Source: Candidatus Saccharimonadota bacterium (lineage in GTDB: Bacteria; Patescibacteriota; Saccharimonadia; Saccharimonadales; Saccharimonadaceae). From it: a stretch of DNA of 64,000 nt. Under the pieces are notes generated by a model. The model did no database searches, was not told the DNA's origin, and was given only the letters and a program-made list of their open reading frames with translations. A program made the position numbers and the translations under genes. The stretch lies in NCBI GenBank assembly GCA_017536895.1, contig JAFWCN010000007.1, forward strand, positions 1 to 64,000, written 5' to 3'. Every line of letters begins with the position of its first letter. Position 1 is the first letter of the stretch. Positions 1-7,672 of the stretch are shown here, piece after piece.

Positions 1-298
1 AACGTCGTGAGACAGTTCGGTTTATATCCGGCATGACCAATAGGAATCTTGAGGAGATCTGTCTCTAGTACGAGAGGACCGAGATGGACGAATCTCTAGT
101 GTACCGGTTGTGGTCACCTACTGCATCGCCGGGTAGCTATATTCGGAAGAGATAAGCGCTGAAAGCATATTAAGCGCGAAGCCCACTCCAAGATAAGGAT
201 TCCCAAGGAGACTCCTAGAAGAAGACTAGGTTGATAGGCTTTAAGTGGAAGCATGGCAACATGTGGAGCTGAGAAGTACTAATAGGTCCATTGCCTTT
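1..298 (+). rRNA. rrl: 23S ribosomal RNA, 3' end (partial)
   Basis: The sequence opens inside domain VI of 23S rRNA. The sarcin-ricin loop core AGTACGAGAGGACC is at about positions 68-81, and the conserved end motif AAGTACTAATAGG is at about 275-287. The 5' part lies outside the window. The 3' boundary is approximate and was placed just after the final conserved segment. Confidence 0.95.
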
Positions 299-415
299 TT
301 ACGTATTGGACTTAGCTAGCAACCGGTGTTTGATTTACACCGCGTGACGCTTTAAAATCTTAATTTTACACCTTATGGACATCAATAGTAATAATGAGGC
401 GTCTTGTTATTACGA

Positions 416-522
416 TTTGGTGCCCATAGCGCTGGGGAAATACCTGTTACCATTCCGAACACAGAAGTCAAGCCCAGTAGCGCCGATTATACTGCAACAG
501 CGGGAAACTAGGAAGGTGCCAA
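416..522 (+). rRNA. rrf: 5S ribosomal RNA
   Basis: A 5S rRNA of about 107 nt follows 23S by some 115 nt. The terminal helix is formed by TTTGGTG and CACCAAA-type ends (TTTGGTGCC at the start, GGTGCCAAA at the end), and the loop motif CCATTCCGAACACAGAAGTCAAGC is present in the usual place. A terminator follows immediately, so this is the end of the rRNA operon. Confidence 0.93.
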
Positions 523-528
523 ATTATG

Positions 529-556
529 AAAAAACCACCCGAAAGGGTGGCTTTTT
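529..556 (+). terminator. Terminator of the rRNA operon
   Basis: The stem CCACCC-GAAA-GGGTGG has a GNRA tetraloop and is flanked by an A run and a T run. It lies directly after 5S rRNA. Confidence 0.9.
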
Positions 557-636
557 CTTGAAGTTTATGCTATAATTGATATAGAATCAGTTTGGTACAG
601 TCGGCTGATTATTTTGTTTTAGGAGGGGGCATTAAG

Positions 637-1128
637 ATGGAAATGACTGTAAGAACTTTGCCAGTTTGGGTAATCATGTCTGTGGTATTTATTATCATTC
701 TAGTAGTAATCGCAAGTATTAACTATTACTTGCCAAGATTTGGTAAGCTTAGAGTTGAATGCGCTATGAATAAATCTTTACGACGGAGAAACAATACAAT
801 TATAAGAATGAGACGTCGAATAGATGAAGATAGCTATCCTTGGATAGCGTTTTTGATGTATACGATGGTCTCAATCTGTTTTGTAGTCGAGAATCGGAGG
901 GGCTTATTTGATGGAGAATATATTATTCTCAAGGCGCTTGGCGGATTCTTTGCTTGGCTGTTTTCTGCGTTGATTATAGTTTGTTTTATAGTGGCATTTA
1001 TGAAGATAATACAAGAAAATGCGGTGAAGGATTTGAAGCAGTATTATAATAGACGTTATGGCGTAACGTTAATATATCTTCAAGAATCTGTAGAGAAAGA
1101 ATATCAAGAATTTGAATTATCCAACTAA
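637..1128 (+). CDS. Small membrane protein of unknown function
   Basis: This is a 163-aa protein I do not recognise. Hydrophobic stretches lie at about residues 8-32, 65-82 and 98-125, giving two to three membrane helices. They are separated by a strongly basic cytoplasmic-looking segment (about residues 40-60, rich in R/K) and followed by a charged C-terminal tail. The ATG at 637 was chosen because AGGAGGGGG lies 7 nt upstream. An earlier in-frame TTG at 592 has no ribosome binding site. An extended -10 box (TGC TATAAT, 571-576) provides a promoter just after the rRNA terminator. The gene stands alone and converges on nusA, with a shared terminator between them. Confidence 0.7.
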   Translation: MEMTVRTLPVWVIMSVVFIIILVVIASINYYLPRFGKLRVECAMNKSLRRRNNTIIRMRRRIDEDSYPWIAFLMYTMVSICFVVENRRGLFDGEYIILKALGGFFAWLFSALIIVCFIVAFMKIIQENAVKDLKQYYNRRYGVTLIYLQESVEKEYQEFELSN

Positions 1129-1129
1129 A

Positions 1130-1153
1130 AATCCCCGCCGAGTGGCGGGGATT
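1130..1153. terminator. Bidirectional terminator between convergent genes
   Basis: AATCCCCGCC-GAGT-GGCGGGGATT forms a 10-bp stem with A/T runs on both sides. It serves the upstream + strand gene and nusA on the - strand. Confidence 0.88.
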
Positions 1154-1167
1154 TAACTTTTTTGTTA

Positions 1168-2283
1168 TTATTCTTCGGCGGTCTCTTCGATAGCTGAGAG
1201 GAGGGCGTCTTCGACGTTTTGTTTTTTCTTCTTAGGAGTAGATTTTTGAAGAACGATGTCAATTTCAAAGCCAGTAAGCTTGGAAGCAAGGCGGACGTTT
1301 TGGCCTTGTTTACCGATGGCGATGGATTGTTGGTCTTCGGAAACGTGAACTTTGGCTTTCTTGCCGTCCATATCGATGCTCATGACTTCGGCAGGACTTA
1401 AAGCTTCACGGATATATTCGGAAGGATTATCGCTCCAGGTAATGATGTCGATTTTTTCCTTGTCACCGATTTCGTTCATGACAGCTTGGACGCGAATACC
1501 GCGACCACCAACAAATGTACCAACTGGATCAACTCCTGGAACGGTAGCTATAACGGCGATTTTGGTGCGACGGCCTGCTTCGCGAGCGATGCCCTTAATT
1601 TCAACGGTGCCGTTTTCGAGCTCTGGGACTTCTTGGCGGAATAGTTCTTCTATAAATTCAGCGGAACCACGAGTAAGAATTAATTGAGCACCGCGATCGC
1701 CACGTTCGATTTTCTTGATAAGAACTTTGACGCGGCTACCAACGGAGTAGTATTCACCGTCGATTTGTTCGCTACGAGGCATGATGCCGCTGGCGCGACC
1801 GAGGTCGATGCGGACAAGTTTAGGTTCAACACGAGCAATTGTGCCAGTAACGATGGTGCCAATTTTGTCTTCAAACTCGGTGAGAACTGCTTCATTTTCG
1901 GCTTCGCGGAGACGCTGAATTACGACTTGTTTGGCGGTTTGTGCGGCAACACGGCCGAAGGAGGTAACCTTTTCTTTTTCTTCGATGGTGTCACCGATTT
2001 TGATGTTTTTATCTTGTTTTTTTGCTTCTTTCAATGGAATCTCGGTGTTAGGGTTGTAGGCGAGGTCATCCTCGATGACTTCGCGGGCGATAAAGACGTC
2101 TGCCTCGCCAGTTTTGGTGTTAAGCATGGCGCGAACATTCATTTCGCGTGTACCGTTGTCTTTGCGCCAAGCGGCAGCAATGGCTTGCTCAATAACATTT
2201 AAGACGATATCTCTTGGCAAACCTTTTTCCTCAGCGATAATATCGACGAGAGTGGACATTTGTTTTAAATCTAATCCTTCCAT
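1168..2283 (-). CDS. nusA: Transcription termination/antitermination factor NusA
   Basis: NusA binds RNA polymerase and nascent RNA and modulates pausing, termination and antitermination. The 371-aa protein has the N-terminal polymerase-binding domain (about residues 1-135, with the typical [11 protein letters not shown] helix), an S1 RNA-binding domain (about 138-205) and two KH domains (about 210-345, with GGRGIRVQ in KH1 and [16 protein letters not shown] in KH2). It lacks the acidic repeats of the E. coli protein and matches the short form found in most bacteria. The ATG is preceded by AGGAG. It has its own promoter, interlocked with that of rnj, and a hairpin followed by a T run lies in its leader, suggesting attenuation. 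Confidence 0.96.
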   Translation of the reverse strand: MEGLDLKQMSTLVDIIAEEKGLPRDIVLNVIEQAIAAAWRKDNGTREMNVRAMLNTKTGEADVFIAREVIEDDLAYNPNTEIPLKEAKKQDKNIKIGDTIEEKEKVTSFGRVAAQTAKQVVIQRLREAENEAVLTEFEDKIGTIVTGTIARVEPKLVRIDLGRASGIMPRSEQIDGEYYSVGSRVKVLIKKIERGDRGAQLILTRGSAEFIEELFRQEVPELENGTVEIKGIAREAGRRTKIAVIATVPGVDPVGTFVGGRGIRVQAVMNEIGDKEKIDIITWSDNPSEYIREALSPAEVMSIDMDGKKAKVHVSEDQQSIAIGKQGQNVRLASKLTGFEIDIVLQKSTPKKKKQNVEDALLSAIEETAEE

Positions 2284-2303
2284 TTTACTCCTATTTACTT
2301 ATT

Positions 2304-2331
2304 TAAAAAACCGTCTCTTTTCGAGCCGGTC
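2304..2331 (-). terminator. Terminator-like hairpin in the nusA leader (possible attenuator)
   Basis: On the - strand ACCGGCTC-GAAAA-GAGACGGT forms an 8-bp stem with one mismatch, followed directly by TTTTTT. It lies between the nusA promoter (start near 2342) and the nusA ribosome binding site, so transcripts would meet a terminator before the gene. Regulation by NusA itself is an inference. Confidence 0.6.
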
Positions 2332-2348
2332 ATAATCTGTATATAATT

Positions 2349-2377
2349 ATTTTAGCAAAAGGCTTGAAAAATGTCAA
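2349..2377 (-). promoter_or_regulatory. nusA promoter
   Basis: On the - strand TTGACA (2377-2372) and TAAAAT (2354-2349) are separated by exactly 17 bp, with an extended -10 TGC. The -35 box lies inside the 17-bp spacer of the divergent rnj promoter. Confidence 0.75.
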
Positions 2378-2392
2378 TGATTTTGTTATAAT
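2364..2392 (+). promoter_or_regulatory. rnj promoter
   Basis: TTGAAA (2364-2369) and TATAAT (2387-2392) are separated by 17 bp, with an extended -10 TG. It drives rnj and overlaps the divergent nusA promoter. Confidence 0.75.
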
Positions 2393-2434
2393 AGAGGTAC
2401 TGTTTAAATACTTGTAATAAAAAAGGGAAATTTA

Positions 2435-4567
2435 ATGAATTCAAAAGAAGAGGAGCGTCGCGCGCGGCTTTTAAAGTCAAGAGCAGAACGTTTACCAGAT
2501 ATAAAAAGACAATTTGAAGAAGCACAAGGGCGAAATTTTAATTCAAATTTCAAGCCAGGAGGCCGTGATGCGGAACTTGTGTCAAAAAATAGTGTTAAGG
2601 GAGCAAAAAAAGGCAAAAAATCAACCAAAAAATCTGCGAACCAATCGGCACAATCTAAGGTCAAAACAGAGGCCGAAAAGCGCAAGGTGAATCTGTCCGT
2701 ATCTGTAAAGAAAGGCGATATGGTGCACCATCAGAGGATGTTGTCGCAGGATGTTAATGCGCAGGCGACACAACATATTATTGGCGTACCAGTAAACAAA
2801 TCGCGCTACAATGGTTATGGTGGGGAACAAGTTACGAATGCGAAACTGAAGCAAATGCGACCGGATCCAGAATCAGTACGAATCATTCCAATTGGTGGTG
2901 TGGGAGAATTTGGTATTGGTAAAAACATGACGATTGTGGAATATAAGTCCGAGATGCTCGTGATAGATATGGGGGTGTTATTTGCTGGTGATGATTATCC
3001 AGGAGTGAATTATCTGATACCGGATATTAAGTATTTAGAGGATAATTTTTCTAAAGTGAAAGCGATTTGTTTTACGCATGCACATCTTGACCACATTGGG
3101 GCGTGTAAGCATTTATTACCGAAATTTTCACATTTGACGCCGATTTATGGGACGGACTTTACACTTGGAATGATTAAAAAACAGATGTCGGAGCTCGAGG
3201 ACGTGCCGGAAATGAACTATTGCCCGATTGATCCGTTTAAACATGAAAAAATAAAAGTGTCGGAACACTTGTCAGTAGAATTTATCCATACTTTGCACTC
3301 GATTCCAGGAAATACTGCGATAGTAGTGAGGACGCCGAATGGTTTGATTTACTTTTCGGGTGACTGGCGGCATGAAGAGAATCCGATGGGTATACAAACG
3401 GATTATGAGAGAATTGATGAAATCGTAAAAACTGAGGGTGTGGACCTGATGGTAAATGAATCAACGAATATTGATTCGCCGGGCCGACATCCTCATTCGG
3501 AGTATGATGTAGGTGAAAACTTGGGTCGAGTAATGGACCATTATGTAAATGGGCGCGTGATTATTTCATGTTTCTCGTCGCAGATTGCAAGAATTGAATT
3601 GGTATTAAAAGAAGCCGCAAAACGCGGGCGAAAAGTAGCATTTTCGGGTTTTTCGATGATTAATAACGTAGAGGTGGCGCTTCGAGCGAAGGCGATTAAA
3701 GTGCCAAAAGATACGATCGTGAAGATGGAAGACGTTGTTAAACTTCCGGATGAGAAAGTTTGTATTGTTTGTACCGGTTCGCAGGGTGAACTTAATGCGG
3801 TGTTGAATCGAATGGTGACTGGAGCGCATAAGTATATCAAGATTAAATCAACAGATACAATTGTGTTTTCATCGAATCCGATTCCAGGGAACGAGCCACA
3901 TGTGGTATCGACAGTGGACGGACTTTTGCGCGAAGGAGCACAGGTGATTCAAAATGGACGAACGCACTTAACTAATATTGGGCCTTTACATTTGTCGGGG
4001 CATGCTTACTATGAGGACCATGTGGATTTCGTGACAAGGCTTCAACCGACAAACTACATGCCTTACCACGGGGAATTCTTCATGCTTGAACACAATGCGG
4101 AAATGGCGGAAAATGTGATTGGGATTTCAAAAGATAGGATTTTGTTATCAGATGACGGGGATATTATCGAACTAACACCTGACAAGAAGATTAGAAAAGC
4201 TGGACGAATTCATGTGGGGAATCGACTATTTGATGATGCTGACCAGCCGGTACACGAAGCGGTAGTAAAAGACCGAATCCATATCTCGCGGGAAGGGATT
4301 TTCGTGATTGTGTTAACTCTAAATAAGAAGACTGGACATTTAATGAAGACACCGGATATTGTGTCGCGAGCATTTATTTATCTAGATAATTCGGAAGAGT
4401 TGATTGGGAAAATACGGCATTATCTCAGGCAGAAAACGGATAAATCAATCTCAACTGATCCAGAGATGAAGGTACTAAAGGAAGAAATCAAAACTGATAT
4501 TACGCATATTCTGTTTGATGCGACGGGGCATACTCCAATCGTGATACCAGTGATTAATAAAGTATAG
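2435..4567 (+). CDS. rnj: Ribonuclease J
   Basis: RNase J is a zinc-dependent ribonuclease of the metallo-beta-lactamase/beta-CASP family, with endonuclease and 5'-3' exonuclease activity in mRNA decay and rRNA processing. The 710-aa protein begins with about 140 residues of lysine/arginine-rich, probably disordered sequence. The metallo-beta-lactamase core follows, with HAHLDH at residues 215-220 and the second ligand region around 'IHTLHSIPGNTA'. Then come the beta-CASP segment and a C-terminal domain. Usual length is about 550-560 aa, so the N-terminal extension is the odd feature. The ATG follows a weak GGGAAA element. It is divergent from nusA and convergent with an unknown gene. Confidence 0.95.
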   Translation: MNSKEEERRARLLKSRAERLPDIKRQFEEAQGRNFNSNFKPGGRDAELVSKNSVKGAKKGKKSTKKSANQSAQSKVKTEAEKRKVNLSVSVKKGDMVHHQRMLSQDVNAQATQHIIGVPVNKSRYNGYGGEQVTNAKLKQMRPDPESVRIIPIGGVGEFGIGKNMTIVEYKSEMLVIDMGVLFAGDDYPGVNYLIPDIKYLEDNFSKVKAICFTHAHLDHIGACKHLLPKFSHLTPIYGTDFTLGMIKKQMSELEDVPEMNYCPIDPFKHEKIKVSEHLSVEFIHTLHSIPGNTAIVVRTPNGLIYFSGDWRHEENPMGIQTDYERIDEIVKTEGVDLMVNESTNIDSPGRHPHSEYDVGENLGRVMDHYVNGRVIISCFSSQIARIELVLKEAAKRGRKVAFSGFSMINNVEVALRAKAIKVPKDTIVKMEDVVKLPDEKVCIVCTGSQGELNAVLNRMVTGAHKYIKIKSTDTIVFSSNPIPGNEPHVVSTVDGLLREGAQVIQNGRTHLTNIGPLHLSGHAYYEDHVDFVTRLQPTNYMPYHGEFFMLEHNAEMAENVIGISKDRILLSDDGDIIELTPDKKIRKAGRIHVGNRLFDDADQPVHEAVVKDRIHISREGIFVIVLTLNKKTGHLMKTPDIVSRAFIYLDNSEELIGKIRHYLRQKTDKSISTDPEMKVLKEEIKTDITHILFDATGHTPIVIPVINKV

Positions 4568-4578
4568 CTGTTGGCGTG

Positions 4579-4602
4579 AAAAAGCGGAGCATATAGCTCC
4601 GC
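4579..4602 (-). terminator. Terminator of the unknown gene 4611-4955
   Basis: GCGGAGC-ATATA-GCTCCGC is a perfect 7-bp stem. On the - strand it is followed by TTTTT, matching termination of the - strand gene. It may also block read-through from rnj. Confidence 0.75.
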
Positions 4603-4610
4603 GAAGCGCT

Positions 4611-4955
4611 TCAATGAAATATATGATTTAGATTTTCGTAAAGACAGATTTCGGTTTTTATATCTTCACCCCATACTAGGGTAGTTATTTCGGTATCGCT
4701 CCGTCCTCTTGAATAGCTTTTGATGATTGCTATGTCTTGTAAAGAGCGGCCGTTTCTTTTTAGGCGATTGGCTACTCTTTTGCTGAAGATGTAATAAATA
4801 TTTTTTTCGAGGTTTTCTTTTAGTGGTTCTGCTGGTAAAACGTGAGATTGCGGTTGAACAATTACGATTTCTCCAGAACATTTGTCATAAACCTGAATGG
4901 ACTTTTCTGTTAAATTAATTAATTTAGCAGCCCTTTTCATGCCATATTGATACAT
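4611..4955 (-). CDS. Conserved-looking hypothetical protein
   Basis: This 114-aa soluble basic protein has no recognised domain. The ATG at 4955 is preferred over one 8 codons upstream because GGAGGG lies 6 nt before it. The middle of the protein (about residues 60-90) is rich in K/R and ends 'SRGRSDTEITTLVWGEDIKTEI', which could be a small beta-rich fold. It stands alone between rnj (convergent) and the thioredoxin operon (divergent). Function unknown. Confidence 0.6.
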   Translation of the reverse strand: MYQYGMKRAAKLINLTEKSIQVYDKCSGEIVIVQPQSHVLPAEPLKENLEKNIYYIFSKRVANRLKRNGRSLQDIAIIKSYSRGRSDTEITTLVWGEDIKTEICLYENLNHIFH

Positions 4956-5095
4956 ATTCACCCTCCGTTTAAAGTACAATTTTGAAGCGCATTGGAATAT
5001 TTTATCATGTTTTATGAAAAAATGTAAGTGGTAAATGGGTTTTAGTTGTAAAATAAAGGTTTTTATGAGATTATAGGAACATAAGAGGAGACATT

Positions 5096-5209
5096 ATGGC
5101 TAAAATATATGGTTTTAAAGTAAAAAAGCGAGATGGGAAGGTAGTGTATCGGTTTGGTCCGACGGATGAGCCGAAGGATTTTGAAGATAAAATAAAGGAG
5201 TTGATTTAG
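5096..5209 (+). CDS. 37-aa basic protein upstream of thioredoxin
   Basis: A short ORF, MAKIYGFKVKK... to ...KIKELI, has a good ribosome binding site (AGAGGAG, 6 nt before ATG). It ends with TAG directly abutting the thioredoxin ATG. The ribosome binding site of thioredoxin (AAAGGAG) lies within its last codons, so the two are probably translationally coupled. The composition is charged with no membrane segment. I do not recognise the family. A start-codon context this good, together with the close junction, argues that it is real. Confidence 0.6.
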   Translation: MAKIYGFKVKKRDGKVVYRFGPTDEPKDFEDKIKELI

Positions 5210-5515
5210 ATGAAAGATATTAATGCAGAACAGTTTGATGAAGAGGTATTGAAGGCAAAGGGATTGGTGTTAGTGGATTTTAATGCAGATTGGTGTGGAC
5301 CGTGCCGGATGATGAAGCCAATACTCGAGGCTTTTTCTAAGCAACATGAAGAAGTAAAAGTGGTAGGGGTGGATATTGATGAAAATGATGAATTGGCGGA
5401 GCAGTATAAGGTAGCGACGATACCGTGCCTAGTAGTGTTTCGTGACGGAGAAGAGATAGCGCGTGAAGTAGGGGTGCAATCAGAGAAGAAATTGATGAAG
5501 ATGATGGGGCTGTAA
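5210..5515 (+). CDS. trxA: Thioredoxin
   Basis: This cytosolic dithiol/disulfide oxidoreductase is 101 aa, the usual thioredoxin length. The active site WCGPC lies at about residues 28-32 within 'VDFNADWCGPCRMMKP', and the cis-proline loop 'ATIPCLVVF' is at about 71-79. That loop has a Cys directly after the cis-Pro, which is unusual. It is the second gene of a two-gene unit with the 37-aa ORF and is followed by tRNA-Pro. Confidence 0.95.
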   Translation: MKDINAEQFDEEVLKAKGLVLVDFNADWCGPCRMMKPILEAFSKQHEEVKVVGVDIDENDELAEQYKVATIPCLVVFRDGEEIAREVGVQSEKKLMKMMGL

Positions 5516-5561
5516 AATTGTAGTGGATTTGTGGGTTGGTTTGTGATATAATAATTGATAT

Positions 5562-5637
5562 CTGGGTGTGGCGCAGTTGGTAGCGCGCGACTTTTGGGAA
5601 GTCGAGGCCGCTGGTTCAAGTCCAGTCACCCAGACCA
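5562..5637 (+). tRNA. tRNA-Pro (anticodon TGG)
   Basis: A full cloverleaf is visible: acceptor CTGGGTG/CACCCAG, D arm GCGC...GCGC, anticodon arm CGACT-TTTGGGA-AGTCG with anticodon TGG, T arm CTGG-TTCAAGT-CCAG, and an encoded CCA. A -10 box TATAAT is at 5547-5552. Confidence 0.95.
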
Positions 5638-5653
5638 ATTACGAAAACAAACC

Positions 5654-5682
5654 AAAAAATAAGCCCTAGGGCTTATTTTTTA
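5654..5682 (+). terminator. Terminator after tRNA-Pro
   Basis: AAAAAATAAGCCC-TA-GGGCTTATTTTTT is a perfect inverted repeat with a T run, lying between tRNA-Pro and ftsH. Confidence 0.85.
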
Positions 5683-5729
5683 TTTTTAGGTTTTATGATA
5701 AAATGGAGGGAGTAAAGGAGAAATTTTTA

Positions 5730-7655
5730 GTGGCGGAAAAAATGACAAATAAAACGACTGGAAAGTCAAATAGTAATGATAAATCAAATACCTTGCGGAG
5801 TGTCTTGTTTGCGTTTGTACTAATCTGTTTTGGGGCGTTTTTGTTAACGAATATGAATTATGGTGGACCACAAAAGACTGAGGTGGCGCTTTCGGAAGTG
5901 ATTAGAAGAGCGAATGACCCGAATGGCGATATTGCGAAGTTGACACTAACTGGTAATACGGTGGATATTACTTTGAAGGGCAAAGATCAGCCAACAGAGA
6001 CTTCACGCAAAGACAATAGTGGGACTTTGTATGATCAGGGACTTGTGAATCATTGTGAGGGGTTGGAAGGTGATGAACTCAAAAGTTGTGAAGAACAGTA
6101 TCCGGTGATTGAATATAAGGAAGATAATAATGTGTGGGGAATTGTGCTTGATGTGGCATTGACAGTGCTTCCGATTATTGCTATAGTAATATTCTTTTCT
6201 TGGATGATGCGACAGGCGACGGCGGCTAATAGTCAATCGATGTCGTTTGGTAAGGCGAAAGCGAAGCTATATGGTCCGGACAAGAAAAAGGTGACATTTA
6301 AGGATGTAGCGGGAAATGAATCGGCGAAGCAAGATTTGACAGAAATTGTGGATTTTCTAAAATCGCCGAAAAAATACGAGAAATTAGGAGCGAAGATTCC
6401 GCGCGGAGTACTGTTAGCTGGGGACCCTGGTACTGGTAAAACTTTGATGGCACGAGCAGTAGCTGGCGAAGCGGATGTGCCATTTTTCTCGATTTCGGGT
6501 TCGGAATTCGCGGAAATGTTTGTGGGGGTAGGTGCTTCGAGAGTCCGTGACTTGTTCTCGAAGGCCAAGAAAAATGCACCGTCGATTATCTTTATTGATG
6601 AGATTGATGCAGTAGCGCATAAACGCGATGCAAGGGGTGGCGCTGGGCGCGAAGATGAGCAGACGTTGAATCAGATATTGGTCGAGATGGATGGGTTTGA
6701 TAATGATTCGGGGGTGATTGTGATGGCGGCGACGAACCGTGTGGATATGCTGGATAAGGCGTTACTTCGTCCGGGGCGATTCGATAGGCACGTGAATGTG
6801 ACCTTACCGGAGAGAAAAGATCGATTAGAAATTTTGAAGGTGCACTTTAAGGGTAAACCGGTGGAAGAAGATGTGGATCTAGAGGCACTAGCTAAGAAGA
6901 CAGCTGGTTCGTCTGGTGCGGATCTTGCGAATATTGCGAATGAAGCGGCAATTACAGCGGCGCGCGAGGGGCATAAATCAATTTCGAATAAAGATTTGAC
7001 TGAGGCATTTGAAAGAGTAGCGATTGGTCCTGAACGAAAGAGTAAGGTGATGAATGATAAAGAGAAGAAGATTACAGCTTACCATGAGGCGGGTCATGCG
7101 GTAGTAGGGCACGTGTTACCGGATTCAGATCCAGTACATAAAGTGACAATTATTCCGCGCGGAAGTACTGGTGGGGTTACTTGGTTCTTGCCACCAGAGG
7201 ATAGAAGCTATAAGAGTGTGTATGAGTTGAAGGATATTTTGGCGAGAGCGATGGGTGGTCGCGTAGCGGAGAAGTTGATTTTTGGCGCTGATGCCGTAAC
7301 GACGGGTGCGTCATCAGACCTTAAGAACGTGGCGGAGCTTGCGAAGTCAATGATTGTAGAGGAAGGCATGGGTGATGGTACGAGAAATATGGTATTCCCT
7401 TCGGAAGCGACTGGGTATTATACGATTACGACTGGTAAGCCGTATTCGGAAAAAACCGCAGAGCTGATTGATGTTGAGATTAAGAAGTTATCTGAAGAAG
7501 CAGCGGTGAGGGCGGAGAATGTCTTGAAGGCAAACAAGGCGATACTTGATAAATTGGCAGAAGAATTGTTGAAACATGAAACCCTAGAAGAAGCGGAGCT
7601 TGAGCCGATTTTGAAGGGTGCGAAACTACCCGAAACTGCAAAGTTGCACAAATAA
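5730..7655 (+). CDS. ftsH: ATP-dependent zinc metalloprotease FtsH
   Basis: FtsH is a membrane-anchored hexameric AAA+ protease that degrades damaged membrane proteins and some regulators. In the 641-aa product, transmembrane helices lie at about residues 22-40 and 138-160 around an extracytoplasmic domain. The AAA module follows, with Walker A GDPGTGKT at about 231-238, Walker B IIFIDEID and the second region of homology ATNR...RPGRFDR. The protease domain has zinc ligands HEAGH at 452-456. GTG at 5730 was chosen because AAAGGAG lies 9 nt upstream. An ATG at 5703 falls inside a -10-like sequence. It is followed at close distance by the M1 aminopeptidase, probably in one operon devoted to protein turnover. 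Confidence 0.96.
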   Translation: MAEKMTNKTTGKSNSNDKSNTLRSVLFAFVLICFGAFLLTNMNYGGPQKTEVALSEVIRRANDPNGDIAKLTLTGNTVDITLKGKDQPTETSRKDNSGTLYDQGLVNHCEGLEGDELKSCEEQYPVIEYKEDNNVWGIVLDVALTVLPIIAIVIFFSWMMRQATAANSQSMSFGKAKAKLYGPDKKKVTFKDVAGNESAKQDLTEIVDFLKSPKKYEKLGAKIPRGVLLAGDPGTGKTLMARAVAGEADVPFFSISGSEFAEMFVGVGASRVRDLFSKAKKNAPSIIFIDEIDAVAHKRDARGGAGREDEQTLNQILVEMDGFDNDSGVIVMAATNRVDMLDKALLRPGRFDRHVNVTLPERKDRLEILKVHFKGKPVEEDVDLEALAKKTAGSSGADLANIANEAAITAAREGHKSISNKDLTEAFERVAIGPERKSKVMNDKEKKITAYHEAGHAVVGHVLPDSDPVHKVTIIPRGSTGGVTWFLPPEDRSYKSVYELKDILARAMGGRVAEKLIFGADAVTTGASSDLKNVAELAKSMIVEEGMGDGTRNMVFPSEATGYYTITTGKPYSEKTAELIDVEIKKLSEEAAVRAENVLKANKAILDKLAEELLKHETLEEAELEPILKGAKLPETAKLHK

Positions 7656-7672
7656 AAAGAAAGGAGTTAGGT

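Noticed and set aside
375-575. 66-codon open frame over the 5S rRNA
   Set aside because: It lies on a clear 5S rRNA with terminator; there is no ribosome binding site or protein-like sequence.
1219-2335. Open frames on the + strand opposite nusA
   Set aside because: They are shadows of the nusA reading frame with no ribosome binding sites.
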